From: Hydrogenophaga sp.
GTDB lineage: Bacteria; Pseudomonadota; Gammaproteobacteria; Burkholderiales; Burkholderiaceae_C
Assembly (NCBI GenBank): GCA_021154985.1
Contig: JAJNQE010000126.1
Span: 1 to 14,487, forward strand
Direction: 5' to 3'
Length of the DNA stretch: 14,487 nucleotides
Under the pieces are notes generated by a model. The model was not told the DNA's origin, made no database searches, and was given only the letters and a program-made list of their open reading frames with translations. The position numbers and the translations under genes are program-made. Below, in pieces: positions 1 through 5,807 of the stretch. How positions within the stretch are numbered: the stretch's first letter is position 1; every line of letters begins with the position of its first letter.

Positions 1-962
1 TAGAACGAGAGCGAGACGATCAGGAAACGCAGGATCGGGTCGTCGCGCAGTTTGTGCCACGCGCCCGAGAGCGTCATGATCCCGTTGATCATGCCGCCCC
101 AGCTGGGCGCGAGCAGGATGAGCGAGAACACCATGCCCACCGATTGCGTCCAGTCGGGCAGCGCGGTGTAGTGCAGGTGGTGCGGGCCGGCCCACATGTA
201 GGTGAAGATCAGCGCCCAGAAGTGCACGATCGACAACCGGTACGAGTACACCGGGCGCTCGGCCTGCTTGGGGATGAAGTAGTACATCATTCCCAGGAAG
301 CCGGCGGTGAGGAAGAAGCCCACCGCGTTGTGGCCGTACCACCACTGCACCATCGCGTCCTGCACACCGGCGTAGGCCGAGTAGCTCTTGAACAGGTCCA
401 CGGGCAGCGCCGCACCGTTGACGATGTGCAGCATCGCCACGGCCAGGATGAAGGCGCCAAAAAACCAGTTGGCCACATAGATGTGGCGCACCTTGCGGCG
501 GCCGATGGTGCCGAAGAAGACGATGGCGTAGGCCACCCACACCACCGCGATCAGCAGGTCGATCGGCCATTCGAGTTCGGCGTACTCCTTGCCCTGCGTC
601 ATGCCCAGCGGCAGTGTGATGGCCGCCAGCACGATCACCAGTTGCCAACCCCAGAAGGTGAAGGCGGCGAGGCCATCGGAGAAGATGCGCGTCTGGCAGG
701 TGCGTTGCACCACGTAGTAGCTGGAAGCAAAGAGGCCACAACCACCGAAGGCAAAGATCACCGCGATGGTGTGCAGTGGTCGCAGGCGACCATAAGACAG
801 CCATTCAATGCCCAGGTTGAGCGCAGGCCAGGTGAGCTGGGCGGCAATGATCACGCCCACCAGCATGCCCACCACGCCCCACACCACCGTCATGATGGCG
901 AACTGCCGCACCACTTTGTCGTTGTAGACCGCCGATGGGCTGGCCTTGTTTGTCACGGACAT
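1..962 (-). CDS. ccoN: cbb3-type cytochrome c oxidase subunit I (CcoN), 3' end outside window
   Basis: This is the catalytic heme-copper subunit of the cbb3 high-affinity terminal oxidase. It sits in the inner membrane, reduces O2 to water and pumps protons. The first 320 codons are present, about two thirds of the usual 470-480, and the reading frame runs open off the left edge. Visible ligands are H64 in RPLHT (low-spin heme b), H211 in WWYGHNAVG (CuB), Y255 in FTYMWAGPHH (the family's cross-linked tyrosine) and H261/H262 (CuB). These sit at a constant offset of four from the Pseudomonas stutzeri numbering as I recall it. The remaining heme ligands would lie in the missing part. Several hydrophobic helices are evident. 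The ATG at 962 is preceded by a clear GAGGAG ribosome site. The gene follows ccoS on the same strand and has its own upstream FNR-type box. Identification is firm. Confidence 0.96.
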   Translation of the reverse strand, partial: MSVTNKASPSAVYNDKVVRQFAIMTVVWGVVGMLVGVIIAAQLTWPALNLGIEWLSYGRLRPLHTIAVIFAFGGCGLFASSYYVVQRTCQTRIFSDGLAAFTFWGWQLVIVLAAITLPLGMTQGKEYAELEWPIDLLIAVVWVAYAIVFFGTIGRRKVRHIYVANWFFGAFILAVAMLHIVNGAALPVDLFKSYSAYAGVQDAMVQWWYGHNAVGFFLTAGFLGMMYYFIPKQAERPVYSYRLSIVHFWALIFTYMWAGPHHLHYTALPDWTQSVGMVFSLILLAPSWGGMINGIMTLSGAWHKLRDDPILRFLIVSLSF

Positions 963-982
963 ACAGAACTCCTCGCAAATGT

Positions 983-996
983 CACTGCATGCAGTG
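983..996. other. Perfect 14-bp palindrome overlapping the predicted ccoN promoter
   Basis: The sequence CACTGCATGCAGTG is fully self-complementary over 14 bases and stops being symmetric one base further out. With the FNR box at 1021-1034 placed at -41.5, the transcription start would be near 986, so the palindrome would cover the -10 region (GACACT on the minus strand, 993-998) and the start site. It could be an operator for a second regulator or a 5'-end hairpin. It could also be chance, and no function can be assigned. Confidence 0.4.
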
Positions 997-1020
997 TCTT
1001 GCGCGCCGGAGCCTGGCGCC

Positions 1021-1034
1021 TTGACTTACATCAA
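1021..1034 (-). promoter_or_regulatory. FNR/Anr-type box upstream of ccoN
   Basis: Read on the minus strand the site is TTGAT-GTAA-GTCAA. It matches the FNR/Anr consensus TTGAT-N4-ATCAA at nine of ten defined bases. It lies in the 78-bp gap between the ccoS stop and the ccoN start. Its centre is about 65 bp upstream of the ccoN ATG, which allows a class II arrangement with a start near 986 and a leader of about 25 nt. FNR-family control of cbb3 oxidase genes is well established in proteobacteria. The box suggests that ccoN and the genes after it can be transcribed separately from ccoI-ccoS under low oxygen. Confidence 0.75.
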
Positions 1035-1040
1035 GCGAAC

Positions 1041-1178
1041 TCAATCGCCTTTGAGAATGCGCTCACCTTCGCGCTCGATGTTGTCGAACTGCCCGGCCTG
1101 CAAGGCCCACCAGAACACGCCGATGATGCCGAACACGAGCAGCACGGACAGGGGGATCAGCAGGTAGAGGATGTCCAT
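1041..1178 (-). CDS. ccoS: cbb3 oxidase assembly/maturation protein CcoS
   Basis: This 45-residue protein begins MDILYLLIPLSVLLVF and ends with a charged tail (EREGERILKGD). It has one N-terminal membrane helix (about residues 3-26), then FWWALQAGQFDNIE, the conserved CcoS pattern in which a small polar segment follows the helix. CcoS is needed for cofactor insertion into the cbb3 oxidase, together with CcoI. The gene starts 13 bp after the ccoI stop and precedes ccoN, giving the order ccoI-ccoS-ccoN. Its ribosome site is weak (GAAAG about 10 bases upstream), so translation may depend on coupling to ccoI. Length and sequence both fit the family. Confidence 0.93.
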   Translation of the reverse strand: MDILYLLIPLSVLLVFGIIGVFWWALQAGQFDNIEREGERILKGD

Positions 1179-1191
1179 GAATGAAGGGCTT

Positions 1192-3513
1192 TCACACAGG
1201 TTGTCGGGTCAGGCGCAAGGCGTTGCCGATCACCAGCAGCGAGCTGCCGGCCATGCCCAGCCCGGCCAGCCAGGGTGGCATCCAGCCCACCAGCGCCAGG
1301 GGCACGGCCACCACGTTGTAGACAGCGGCCCAGGCGAGGTTTTGCCGCACCACGCGCAGCGTGGCGCGTGCCAGCGTGAGCGCATGCACCACATCCATGA
1401 CCTGCCCACCTTGAACGACATAGTCCGACCGGGCTTGCGCCAGTGGCGCGGCCCGGCCCAGTGCAAACGAGGTGTCGGCACGCGCGAGCACAGGGCCATC
1501 GTTGAGACCATCGCCCACCATGGCCACGGTCAGACCCTGCGCCTGCAGACGCGTCAGCTCAACCAGCTTTTGCTCAGGGCTGGCACCCGCGATCACGTGG
1601 TCCACCCCCACCGCCCGGCCCACGGCTTCGGCAGCGGCCTTGCGGTCGCCCGAGAGCAGCCAGGTGCGCACACCCAGTGCCCGCAAGGCCTGCACCGCAT
1701 CGCGTGCATCCTCGCGCAGGCCTTCTTCCAGTGTGAAGCTGGCCATCCAGCCTCGGTCGTCACTGAGGTGGGCGCGCGGCGCGTCCTCCGTCGCATCGGC
1801 AACGGGTGCGCCACAAAACGCGGCCGAGCCCAACCGGATGTGGGTGCCGTCGGGTCGGCGGGCTTGCATGCCCTGCCCCGCCACCTCGGTCACGTCGATC
1901 AGGGTCAGCCCCGCGGCATGCTGCGCCAGCGCGCGAGACACCGGGTGCAGCGATCCTGCCGCCAGCGCACCGGCCAGCGCCAGCGCCTGATCGCGGCTCA
2001 CGTCGGCCCGCGTGTCCACCGCGCACAGCTCCAGGCGATCGTGGGTGAGCGTGCCGGTTTTGTCGAACACCACGGCCTGGATGCCGGCCAGGGTTTCAAA
2101 GGCCTGCAGCCGCCGCACCAGCACCCCGCGCCGCGCCAGCGCGCCGGCCGCGCTCAACATGGCCGCGGGCGTGGCCAGCGACAGCGCACACGGACAGGTG
2201 ACGATGAGCACCGCCACCGCCACGGCCAGTGCGCGGGTGTGGTCGATCTGCCACCAGTACACACCCGCCACCGCCGCTGCCAACAGCACGAGCAGCAAAA
2301 AGGGCGCGGCGATCCGGTCGGCGAGGATGGCCAGGCGCGGCTTCTGGGTGGAGGCCTGCTCCATCAAACGGACGATCTGCGCAAAGCGCGTGTCGCGCCC
2401 CACCTGCAGCACCCGCACGCGCACCGGGCCGCCCAGGTTGAAGCTGCCCGCCACCACGCCCTGCCCCCGCTCCCGGGTCACCGGACGCGACTCGCCGGTG
2501 AGCAAGGCCTCGTCCACCGTGGCGCGCTCGCTCAGCAATTCGCCATCGGCTGCAAACGCCTGGCCCGCCTGCACCCGCACCACGTCACCCACCACCAGCC
2601 GGCGGATCGACACCGTCTCCAAGCCGCGCCCGGTTTCGCGCTCGCACACCTCGGGCAGGCGGTTCATGAGGCCGTCCAGCGCACCGGCCGTGCGGTCGCG
2701 CGCCTTGAACTCCAGGTAACGCCCGCCGAGCAGGAAAAACACGAACATGGTGAGCGAGTCGAACCACACCTCGGCGCCCCAGGGGCCGGCGGGGTCGAAG
2801 GTGGCGGCCGAACTCACGAAAAAGGTGACGAGGATGCCGATGGACACCGGCGTGTCCATTCCCACGCGGCCGTGTTTGAGGTCGCGCCAGGCGCTCTGAA
2901 AAAACGGGCCGCTGGCAAAAAACACCACCGGCAAGCTGATCACCCAGCTCGCCCAGCGCAGCAGCTGGTCGATGTCGGCCGGGATCTCGCCCGGTTCGGT
3001 CACATACGCGGGCCACGCGTACATCATCACCTGCATCATGCAGAAGCCGGCCACAAACAGGCGCCACAAGCCCTGCCGTGTCTCGCGCAGCCGTTCGCTG
3101 ATGCCCAGGGCCTGCTGCATGGGGAGCAGGCGGTAGCCACGCTCGCCCACCACCTGCGCCAGGCTCGACATGCGGGTGACCGATGGGTCCCAGCGCAGCG
3201 TGAGCCGCCGCGTGGCCGCGTGCACGCGTGCCTGCAGCACACCCGGTCGGTCCTGGAGGGCAGACTCCACCGTGTCGGCACAAGCCGCGCAATACATGCC
3301 CTGCACCATCAACACCGATTCGGCCACATCGCCCTCGGCTTGCTCAATGCGCTGGGTGAAAGTGTCCTGCTCCACAGGATCGTCGAGCACCGCGAAGTTG
3401 TCGGTGACGGTGAGCGGGCCTTGGTGGTCTCCCAGCCAGTGCTGCGAAGGCTGCGCAGCGGCGGTCCCGGCCAACGGCGGCCGCACCGGGAGCATGGTCG
3501 CGGCCTGGTTCAT
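1192..3513 (-). CDS. ccoI: Copper-translocating P-type ATPase CcoI (FixI), cbb3 oxidase maturation
   Basis: This inner-membrane P1B-type ATPase is involved in supplying copper for cbb3 oxidase assembly. With the ATG at 3513 it has 773 residues. In order: a metal-binding motif GMYCAAC at about 72-78; a Met-rich first helix region (FCMMQVMMYAWPAY); the actuator loop TGES at 339-342; the CPC metal site at 440-442; the phosphorylation motif DKTGTLT with D484; the nucleotide-domain HP at 523-524; and the hinge motif GDGLND at 667-672. All catalytic motifs are intact. Possible starts are ATG 3543, ATG 3513 and ATG 3495. I chose 3513 because the FNR-type promoter predicts transcription starting there. 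The 3543 start lies only 4 bp from the FNR box and would be upstream of that start site. The frame stays open to 3708, but that extension would run through the promoter and into usp. ccoS follows after 13 bp. Confidence 0.93.
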   Translation of the reverse strand: MNQAATMLPVRPPLAGTAAAQPSQHWLGDHQGPLTVTDNFAVLDDPVEQDTFTQRIEQAEGDVAESVLMVQGMYCAACADTVESALQDRPGVLQARVHAATRRLTLRWDPSVTRMSSLAQVVGERGYRLLPMQQALGISERLRETRQGLWRLFVAGFCMMQVMMYAWPAYVTEPGEIPADIDQLLRWASWVISLPVVFFASGPFFQSAWRDLKHGRVGMDTPVSIGILVTFFVSSAATFDPAGPWGAEVWFDSLTMFVFFLLGGRYLEFKARDRTAGALDGLMNRLPEVCERETGRGLETVSIRRLVVGDVVRVQAGQAFAADGELLSERATVDEALLTGESRPVTRERGQGVVAGSFNLGGPVRVRVLQVGRDTRFAQIVRLMEQASTQKPRLAILADRIAAPFLLLVLLAAAVAGVYWWQIDHTRALAVAVAVLIVTCPCALSLATPAAMLSAAGALARRGVLVRRLQAFETLAGIQAVVFDKTGTLTHDRLELCAVDTRADVSRDQALALAGALAAGSLHPVSRALAQHAAGLTLIDVTEVAGQGMQARRPDGTHIRLGSAAFCGAPVADATEDAPRAHLSDDRGWMASFTLEEGLREDARDAVQALRALGVRTWLLSGDRKAAAEAVGRAVGVDHVIAGASPEQKLVELTRLQAQGLTVAMVGDGLNDGPVLARADTSFALGRAAPLAQARSDYVVQGGQVMDVVHALTLARATLRVVRQNLAWAAVYNVVAVPLALVGWMPPWLAGLGMAGSSLLVIGNALRLTRQPV

Positions 3514-3519
3514 GGGCTG

Positions 3520-3588
3520 AGCGTAATCGGGGTCTTGTTTCATGGCCTTGATCCAAGTCAACCACAAGCCGGCTGACCGCGCTACGCT
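3520..3588. promoter_or_regulatory. Divergent FNR-type promoter for ccoI and usp
   Basis: A single FNR/Anr box, TTGAT-CCAA-GTCAA, lies at 3548-3561 with nine of ten consensus bases. The hexamer TACGCT sits on each side of it. One copy is on the plus strand at 3583-3588, 21 bp from the box. The other is on the minus strand at 3525-3520, 22 bp from the box. A class II FNR promoter centred at -41.5 has 22 bp between box and -10, so both sides fit. Predicted starts are about 3595-3596 for usp, with a leader of about 27 nt, and 3513 for ccoI, at the chosen ATG. The geometry is read directly from the sequence. Activity under low oxygen is inferred from the family. Confidence 0.72.
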
Positions 3589-3622
3589 GAACACTCGCAC
3601 AACAACCTTGAAGGAGCAAGCC

Positions 3623-4066
3623 ATGTACAAGCGCATCCTGATCGCCACCGACGGATCCAAACTCTCCAAGATGGCGGTGGAGCACGCCATCAACCTGGCC
3701 GACCTCACCGGCGCCGACGTGGTGGCCCTGAAGGTGGTACCTCGCTACCCGCAGACCTACTTTGAAGGCGGCGTGGCACTCGCCGCGGCCGAGATCGCCC
3801 GCATCGAAGCACAGTGGAACGAAGAGGCCCAGACAGCGGTGAACGCGGTCAAGGCGGCCGGGCAGTTGCGCGAAGTCAAGGTCAAGCCGGTCACGGTGAA
3901 GTCCGACCTGATCGCCGAGGCCATCATCGCCACCGCCAAGCGCAACAAATGCGACCTGATCGTGATGGCGTCACACGGCAGGCGTGGTTTGAAGCGCCTG
4001 CTGCTCGGCAGCGAAACGCAGCAGGTGCTGACGCATTCGCACACACCGGTGCTGGTCCTGCGCTGA
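3623..4066 (+). CDS. Universal stress protein, single UspA domain
   Basis: A 147-residue cytoplasmic protein with one complete Usp domain. It starts MYKRILIATDGSKLSKMAVEHA and ends with the strand TPVLVLR. The nucleotide-binding loop MASHGRRGLKRLLLGS (115-130) follows the family's G-2x-G-9x-G-[ST] spacing around G119 and G129-S130, except that the first glycine is A116. ATP binding is therefore plausible but not certain. The ATG at 3623 is preceded by AAGGAG, a strong ribosome site. The gene diverges from ccoI and shares its FNR-type box, which points to a low-oxygen stress or survival role. Anr-controlled usp genes with this kind of role are known in Pseudomonas. The family is certain; the specific role is inferred from regulation. 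Confidence 0.95.
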   Translation: MYKRILIATDGSKLSKMAVEHAINLADLTGADVVALKVVPRYPQTYFEGGVALAAAEIARIEAQWNEEAQTAVNAVKAAGQLREVKVKPVTVKSDLIAEAIIATAKRNKCDLIVMASHGRRGLKRLLLGSETQQVLTHSHTPVLVLR

Positions 4067-4133
4067 CTTCTCCCCTACCTCACAGGGCCGAGGGGCCCGG
4101 TGTAGAGTGGGCGCGCATTCACGCCCACCCTTC

Positions 4134-5501
4134 ATGCCGCCCTCACCTCACGCCGCGCCGACCTTCGTCACCGGCTCCACGCTCAAGCACGTCATCAGCA
4201 TGACCGCCACCGGCTCCATCGGGCTGGCGGCGGTTTTTTTCGTGGACGTGCTCAACCTGTTCTACATCGCGCAACTCGGGCAGAAAGAGCTGGCCGCTGC
4301 GGTGGGCTACGCCGGCACGCTCTTGTTCTTCCTCACCTCGCTGGCCATTGGTCTGTCGATCGCGGCCACGGCCCTCGCTTCGCGCGCGCTGGGGCGTGGG
4401 GACCGCGAACAGGCCCAGGTGATCGCCGGTGCGTCACTGGTGCTCATGGCCACCTTCATGGGGGTTGCAGTGGCGCTGGTCTACCCATGGCTCGCCCAAC
4501 TGCTCGCCCTGCTCGGCGCCACCGGAGAGACCGCCGAGCTCGCCCTGCGCTTCACCTGCTGGGTGCTGCCCTCGGCGGTGCCGCTGGGTCTGGGCATGTG
4601 CCTGGCAGCGCTGTTGCGATCGGTGGGTGACGCTCGCCGGGCCATGTTCGTCACCCTTGGGGCGGGTGCGGTGTCCGCCGTGCTGGACCCGCTGCTCATC
4701 CTGGGCCTGGGCTGGGGGCTCGATGGTGCAGCCGTGGCCACGGTGCTGGCGCGTTGCGCCATGACGGTCATCGGGCTGCAGGCTTTGCTGCGGGTACACC
4801 GCCTGTTCGCCTGGCCCAGCGGGGCGGTGCTGCGCAGCACCCTGAAGCCCTTTCTCGCCATCGGCGTGCCGGCCGTGTTGACCCAGGTGGCCACGCCGGT
4901 GGGCAATGCGTTCGTCACGGCGGCCATTGCCCCGTTTGGAGACAACGCGGTGGCGGGCTGGGCGGTGATCGTGCGGCTGATCCCGGTGGCGTTCGTGGCC
5001 TTGTTTGCGCTGTCGGGCTCGGTGGGTCCGATCCTGGGCCAGAACCTGGGCGCACGCCGCTTCGATCGCCTGCGCAGCACGGTGCGCGACAGCCTGAAGG
5101 TCACACTGGTCTATGTGCTGGTGGTGTGGCTGCTCATGGCACTGGGCAGCGGTTTCATTGCCGACGCGTTCGGTGCGCAGGGCGAAGCCCGCGAGCTGAT
5201 CGTGTTTTTCTGCGTGTTCGTGGCGGGCAGTTTTTTCTTCAACGGCGCGCTCTTCGTGGCCAACGCGGCCTTCAACAACCTGGGCTTTGCCTTCTACTCC
5301 ACCGCGCTCAACTGGGGCCGCGCGACGCTGGGCGTGGCGCCTTTCATCTGGCTCGGTGCGCAGTGGTTTGGTGCGCGCGGGGTGTTGGCGGGCTATGGCT
5401 TGGGGGTGGTGGTGTTTGGCTTGCTGGGGGTGTGGTTGAGTCGGCGGGTCTTGAGGCGGCTGGAGCGGGAGGCCACGTCTTCGGTTGTTGTTCCGCGTTA
5501 G
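4134..5501 (+). CDS. MATE-family efflux transporter (DinF/NorM-like)
   Basis: A 455-residue polytopic membrane protein with about twelve hydrophobic segments in two similar halves, as expected for cation- or proton-coupled multidrug antiporters of the MATE family. The first helix carries an acidic residue, D38 in AVFFVDVLNLFYIAQLG, where MATE proteins usually have the conserved VD that takes part in coupling. A cytoplasmic loop with RALGRGDREQAQ follows the second helix. The second half starts around FLAIGVPAVLTQVATPVGNAFV. The ATG at 4134 puts a short polar N-terminus before the first helix. A GTG at 4107 would add nine residues and overlap a possible -10 (TAGAGT, 4103-4108). Neither start has a good ribosome site. 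The substrate cannot be predicted. It is 67 bp from usp on the same strand and convergent with matB. Confidence 0.9.
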   Translation: MPPSPHAAPTFVTGSTLKHVISMTATGSIGLAAVFFVDVLNLFYIAQLGQKELAAAVGYAGTLLFFLTSLAIGLSIAATALASRALGRGDREQAQVIAGASLVLMATFMGVAVALVYPWLAQLLALLGATGETAELALRFTCWVLPSAVPLGLGMCLAALLRSVGDARRAMFVTLGAGAVSAVLDPLLILGLGWGLDGAAVATVLARCAMTVIGLQALLRVHRLFAWPSGAVLRSTLKPFLAIGVPAVLTQVATPVGNAFVTAAIAPFGDNAVAGWAVIVRLIPVAFVALFALSGSVGPILGQNLGARRFDRLRSTVRDSLKVTLVYVLVVWLLMALGSGFIADAFGAQGEARELIVFFCVFVAGSFFFNGALFVANAAFNNLGFAFYSTALNWGRATLGVAPFIWLGAQWFGARGVLAGYGLGVVVFGLLGVWLSRRVLRRLEREATSSVVVPR

Positions 5502-5526
5502 TTTGGGCTTGCATGCACCTCTTCAG

Positions 5527-5623
5527 CTCGCGGACGCGGTTTGCTCTGTTCCGCGGCTGTCCCCCGGCGGCTGGCGCCGCCTCCTCCTTTATGCCGCTGC
5601 GCAGAACAAACCACGCCCGCGAG
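5527..5623. repeat. Large structured inverted-repeat element, left copy
   Basis: A 97-nt imperfect hairpin. The outer stem pairs 5527-5543 with 5607-5623 (15 of 17 positions). It continues with interruptions to GCGGC/GCCGC (5553-5557 with 5593-5597). An asymmetric internal loop follows, TGTCCCCC on one side (5558-5565) and a pyrimidine strand on the other (5582-5592). The apical stem is GGCGGC/GCCGCC (5566-5571 with 5576-5581) with the loop TGGC. The core 5550-5566 and 5581-5597 is found again, inverted and without mismatch, at 5740-5756 and 5706-5722. It resembles a REP/BIME-type intergenic element or a miniature mobile element. It begins 25 bp after the MATE stop and could also serve as a 3'-end structure. 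Confidence 0.8.
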
Positions 5624-5688
5624 CGGCCGGCACCCTTGCACCCCAACCTCTCCTCTGGCCCTTCCAACGACAGCGAGGTCGGCGGTGG

Positions 5689-5770
5689 CCGGTGTGAACG
5701 GCGTAGCGGCATAAAGGAGGAGACCCGGCGCAGCCGGGTCGGGGGACAGCCGCGGAGCCGTTCGCACCGG
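5689..5770. repeat. Large structured inverted-repeat element, right (inverted) copy
   Basis: An 82-nt hairpin built like the left copy but in opposite orientation. The outer stem is 5689-5702 with 5757-5770 (13 Watson-Crick pairs plus one T/G). The second stem is GCGGC/GCCGC (5706-5710 with 5749-5753). The internal loop is 5711-5722 against 5740-5748. The apical stem is ACCCGGC/GCCGGGT (5723-5729 with 5733-5739) with the triloop GCA. Stem sequences differ from the left copy yet remain fully paired, while both loop strands are identical to the left copy. Together with the left copy it fills most of the space between the convergent MATE and matB genes. Confidence 0.8.
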
Positions 5771-5784
5771 TCGCTGCCGACCGG
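5767..5784. terminator. Hairpin after matB, possible weak terminator
   Basis: A perfect 7-bp stem, CCGGTCG/CGACCGG, with the 4-nt loop CTGC. It lies 23 bp beyond the matB stop on the minus strand. No T-run follows on either strand, so it is not a classical intrinsic terminator. Its first four bases (5767-5770) are also the end of the outer stem of the neighbouring repeat element, so the two structures cannot fully form together. Confidence 0.4.
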
Positions 5785-5807
5785 ACCAGGCCAACGCCAA
5801 CAGAAAC

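Noticed and set aside
1003..1019. GCGCC/GGCGC hairpin beside the ccoN FNR box
   Set aside because: It is a short GC-only stem that arises easily in DNA of this composition. It would lie upstream of the predicted transcription start, so it would not be in the mRNA from that promoter.
54..1184. 376-residue open frame on the plus strand opposite ccoN/ccoS
   Set aside because: It is a complement shadow of ccoN and ccoS, both recognisable by ligand residues and length. Its composition is dominated by His, Glu and Gly with no domain.
1171..3576. 801-residue open frame on the plus strand opposite ccoI
   Set aside because: It is antisense to a P-type ATPase with every catalytic motif intact. The translation is rich in His, Gln, Arg and Gly, as expected from reading GC-rich codons backwards, and has no recognisable domain.
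3514..3708. Extension of ccoI upstream of the chosen start
   Set aside because: The added segment would cover the FNR box and the start of usp on the opposite strand. It contains no family sequence; it is simply an open frame in GC-rich DNA.
4086..4098. GGGCC/GGCCC hairpin after usp as a terminator
   Set aside because: The stem is only 5 bp with a 4-nt loop and no T-run follows, so termination cannot be claimed. Read-through into the MATE gene remains possible.
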